Assembly (NCBI GenBank): GCA_030432015.1 | Contig: JAUIHJ010000373.1 | Location: 1-8,110, forward strand | DNA from: a bacterium | GTDB taxonomy: Bacteria; Planctomycetota; Planctomycetia; Pirellulales; Pirellulaceae | DNA length: 8,110 bases | Direction of reading: 5' to 3' | Shown here: piece by piece, positions 6,934 to 8,110 of the stretch | Layout: each line of letters opens with the position of its first letter | Numbering within the stretch: position 1 is the first letter of the stretch | Program-made: the position numbers and the translations under genes | The notes under the pieces: model-generated | What the model saw: only the letters and a program-made list of their open reading frames with translations | Told to the model about the DNA's origin: nothing | Database searches by the model: none

Positions 6934-7130
6934 CAATTAACCGCACTGCGGCGGCAGGCAAGAGCCTGGCGTGCCTTGGGCATGGGCAAAGTCGCACCTT
7001 CAAGACTCACGCTGCAGGTCACCAAACTCTCAGATCGAAAAAGGCAAACAAGCCCTGGCCGTTGACCATGAACGCCGCTGGCCGCGGCTCACGCTTTGCG
7101 GACGTTGTGCCTGCCGATGTCCCACCCAAC

Positions 7131-7165
7131 GAAAAACGCCCTGCCAGCATGTGCCAGCAGGGCGT
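7131..7165 (-). terminator. Rho-independent terminator of the EF-hand gene
   Basis: On the minus strand a perfect 9-bp GC-rich stem, ACGCCCTGC with GCAGGGCGT, encloses a 12-nt loop and runs straight into a T-tract (plus-strand A residues at 7132-7136). It lies about 70 bp past the EF-hand stop codon. It should separate that transcript from the TPR-exbBD operon, which would then need its own promoter in 6173-7130. Confidence 0.88.
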
Positions 7166-7235
7166 GGTTGCGAGTTGCGGTGACTCATTGCCGCCCGGCA
7201 TTGGGCGTCACGTTCAACACGTTCAACAATTCCAG

Positions 7236-7907
7236 TTAGTTTTGCGGACGTTGAGGTCGCTGCGGACGATCGCCGCCACCACCTGCACCGCCCGCACCAC
7301 CTCGACCGCCCCGTCCACCCTGGGAGAAGCGTTTTGCCATCTCTTCCAGTTCCGCTTTGTCGAGAGCGCCGTCTTTGTTCCGATCCCCGAACTCAAGCAT
7401 CCGTTGACGTTCCTCGGGCAGCTCGTCTTTGGTGATCTTGCCGTCCTCGTTCTTGTCGTAGGCCAGCATCCGTTCCACGATTCCGCCAGGACCGCCAGCA
7501 CCGCCAGGTCCACCTCGACCAGGCCCGCCGAATCCCTCGCGCCCGCCTTCTGGCCGCGGCGGTCGCGGCAGTTCGTTCATCGTGATCGACCCGTCTTTGT
7601 TCTGGTCGAGCTTCATTAATGCGGCAGCCGCATTCTTGATTTCGTCCTCGGACAGGGTACCGTCCTTGTTGGCATCCAGGATCGCCATGACTGGATGGAT
7701 CGGCGGTACGCCCCGTTGGCCACCACGTCCGCCTTCGCCCGGACGCCCCGCCTGGCCACCACGTCCTCCGGCACCGCCACGACCACCTTCCCCGCCTCGC
7801 CCGCCTTGACCGTCACGCCCACGTTGCCCCTCGGGGGGTTGCGCCAGCGAAACCGAGGCCACCAACAGCGTCATGCCCAACACCGATACCCATGTCTTTA
7901 ATTTCAT
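7236..7907 (-). CDS. Secreted EF-hand calcium-binding protein with Gly/Arg-rich linkers
   Basis: The 223-residue product has a signal peptide (MKLKTWVSVLGM, hydrophobic to about 21, cleavage near A22-Q23) and four canonical 12-residue EF-hand loops. They are DANKDGTLSEDE (78-89), DQNKDGSITMNE (101-112), DKNEDGKITKDE (151-162) and DRNKDGALDKAE (175-186). All keep Asp at positions 1 and 5, Asn at 3, Gly at 6 and Glu at 12, so Ca2+ binding is likely. Three low-complexity stretches, rich in Gly and mostly Arg, lie at 30-66, 120-142 and 197-212, and the tail repeats RPQ. Such proteins are abundant in planctomycetes; the specific role is unknown. ATG 7907 is chosen because GGGAG (7916-7920) stands 8 nt upstream. 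The GTG at 7916 would overlap that site. The gene appears monocistronic in this window. Confidence 0.9.
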   Translation of the reverse strand: MKLKTWVSVLGMTLLVASVSLAQPPEGQRGRDGQGGRGGEGGRGGAGGRGGQAGRPGEGGRGGQRGVPPIHPVMAILDANKDGTLSEDEIKNAAAALMKLDQNKDGSITMNELPRPPRPEGGREGFGGPGRGGPGGAGGPGGIVERMLAYDKNEDGKITKDELPEERQRMLEFGDRNKDGALDKAELEEMAKRFSQGGRGGRGGAGGAGGGGDRPQRPQRPQN

Positions 7908-8110
7908 TCGATTCACTCCCAGTTATGTCAGATACGGCTTCTGCGAAACCGCGTTCTCCCAGTGCCACGCTGGCCGGATCGTCCGCAGCGTCATCACCCA
8001 GGCAGGTTCAGTTAACTAACACTGGGGCTCGAGGAATGTTTCGGTTCGACGAAAAATCGTTCATAATCGTTCGGCCCAGCGTACAACGGCCCAGATCAAA
8101 CGGCCCAGCT
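7908..8110 (-). promoter_or_regulatory. Upstream region of the EF-hand gene with direct repeats
   Basis: About 200 bp lie ahead of the EF-hand gene. A GGGAG ribosome site is at 7916-7920. An 8-bp palindrome AGTTAACT sits at 8010-8017. AATCGTTC occurs twice exactly 10 bp apart (8055-8062 and 8065-8072). CGGCCCAG occurs three times (8072-8079, 8087-8094, 8101-8108) at 14-15 bp spacing, running to the window edge. I could not identify a convincing -35/-10 pair. No coding sequence is seen. Confidence 0.4.

Larger units (their letters stand above)
6173..7130. other. Gene-poor intergenic region with repeats
   Basis: About 960 bp lie between the EF-hand terminator and the TPR operon. Short frames exist on both strands but show no recognisable domain, convincing ribosome site or codon pattern. 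The section nearest the operon (about 6173-6480) should hold its promoter and leader, though I could not pick out a persuasive -35/-10 pair. It also holds a perfect 7-bp inverted repeat, GCATTGC at 6447-6453 and GCAATGC at 6474-6480. The section 6527-6933 is dense in direct and inverted repeats, listed separately. Nothing supportable was seen in 6934-7130. Confidence 0.7.

Noticed and set aside
6481..7003. Short frames on both strands within the repeat cluster
   Set aside because: Their sequence comes from inverted and direct repeats, and none has a recognisable family or convincing ribosome site.
6831..7619. 262-codon plus-strand frame
   Set aside because: It runs through a palindrome, across the terminator and antisense to the EF-hand gene; its product has no coherent domain.

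Overview
This window looks like a chromosomal segment of a planctomycete, probably of the Pirellulales type. That is a judgement from gene content and style, not from a database search. The signs are a GC-rich sequence, a secreted EF-hand protein with Gly/Arg-rich linkers, a very large exported TPR protein, an ExbB/ExbD pair beside a prenyltransferase/squalene-oxidase-repeat (alpha/alpha toroid) protein, and a long intergenic region full of imperfect palindromes. Every gene I can support lies on the minus strand. The many long plus-strand reading frames are antisense shadows caused by high GC.

Layout in the direction of transcription, from high to low coordinates. A possible promoter region (7908-8110) carries short direct repeats. 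It is followed by a secreted protein with four EF-hands (7236-7907), which ends in a clear rho-independent terminator (7131-7165). Then comes about 960 bp without a convincing gene (6173-7130), holding a diverged tandem repeat and three separate large imperfect inverted repeats. After that a compact operon begins: an exported 1031-residue TPR protein (3077-6172), an ExbB/TolQ/MotA-family proton channel (2057-3019), an ExbD/TolR-family protein (1578-2003), and a gene cut by the window edge (1-1465). That last gene encodes two N-terminal membrane segments, a long Pro-rich acidic linker and the start of an alpha/alpha-toroid domain.

The most interesting point is the last protein of this operon. 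Its second membrane segment carries the S-x-x-x-H pattern (S59, H63) seen in the transmembrane helix of TonB and TolA. The charge distribution suggests this helix runs in-to-out, as in TonB, and it is followed by a TonB-like Pro-rich stretch. Where TonB has its C-terminal receptor-binding domain, this protein has a squalene-cyclase-like toroid. Placed directly after exbB and exbD, this suggests an ExbBD-energised system in which a periplasmic toroid replaces the usual TonB domain and a giant TPR protein acts as a periplasmic partner. The arrangement is seen in the sequence; the function is inference.

A second oddity is the exbD-toroid junction. A 38-codon reading frame bridges it with an ATGA overlap at one end and a TGATG overlap at the other, as expected for translational coupling.
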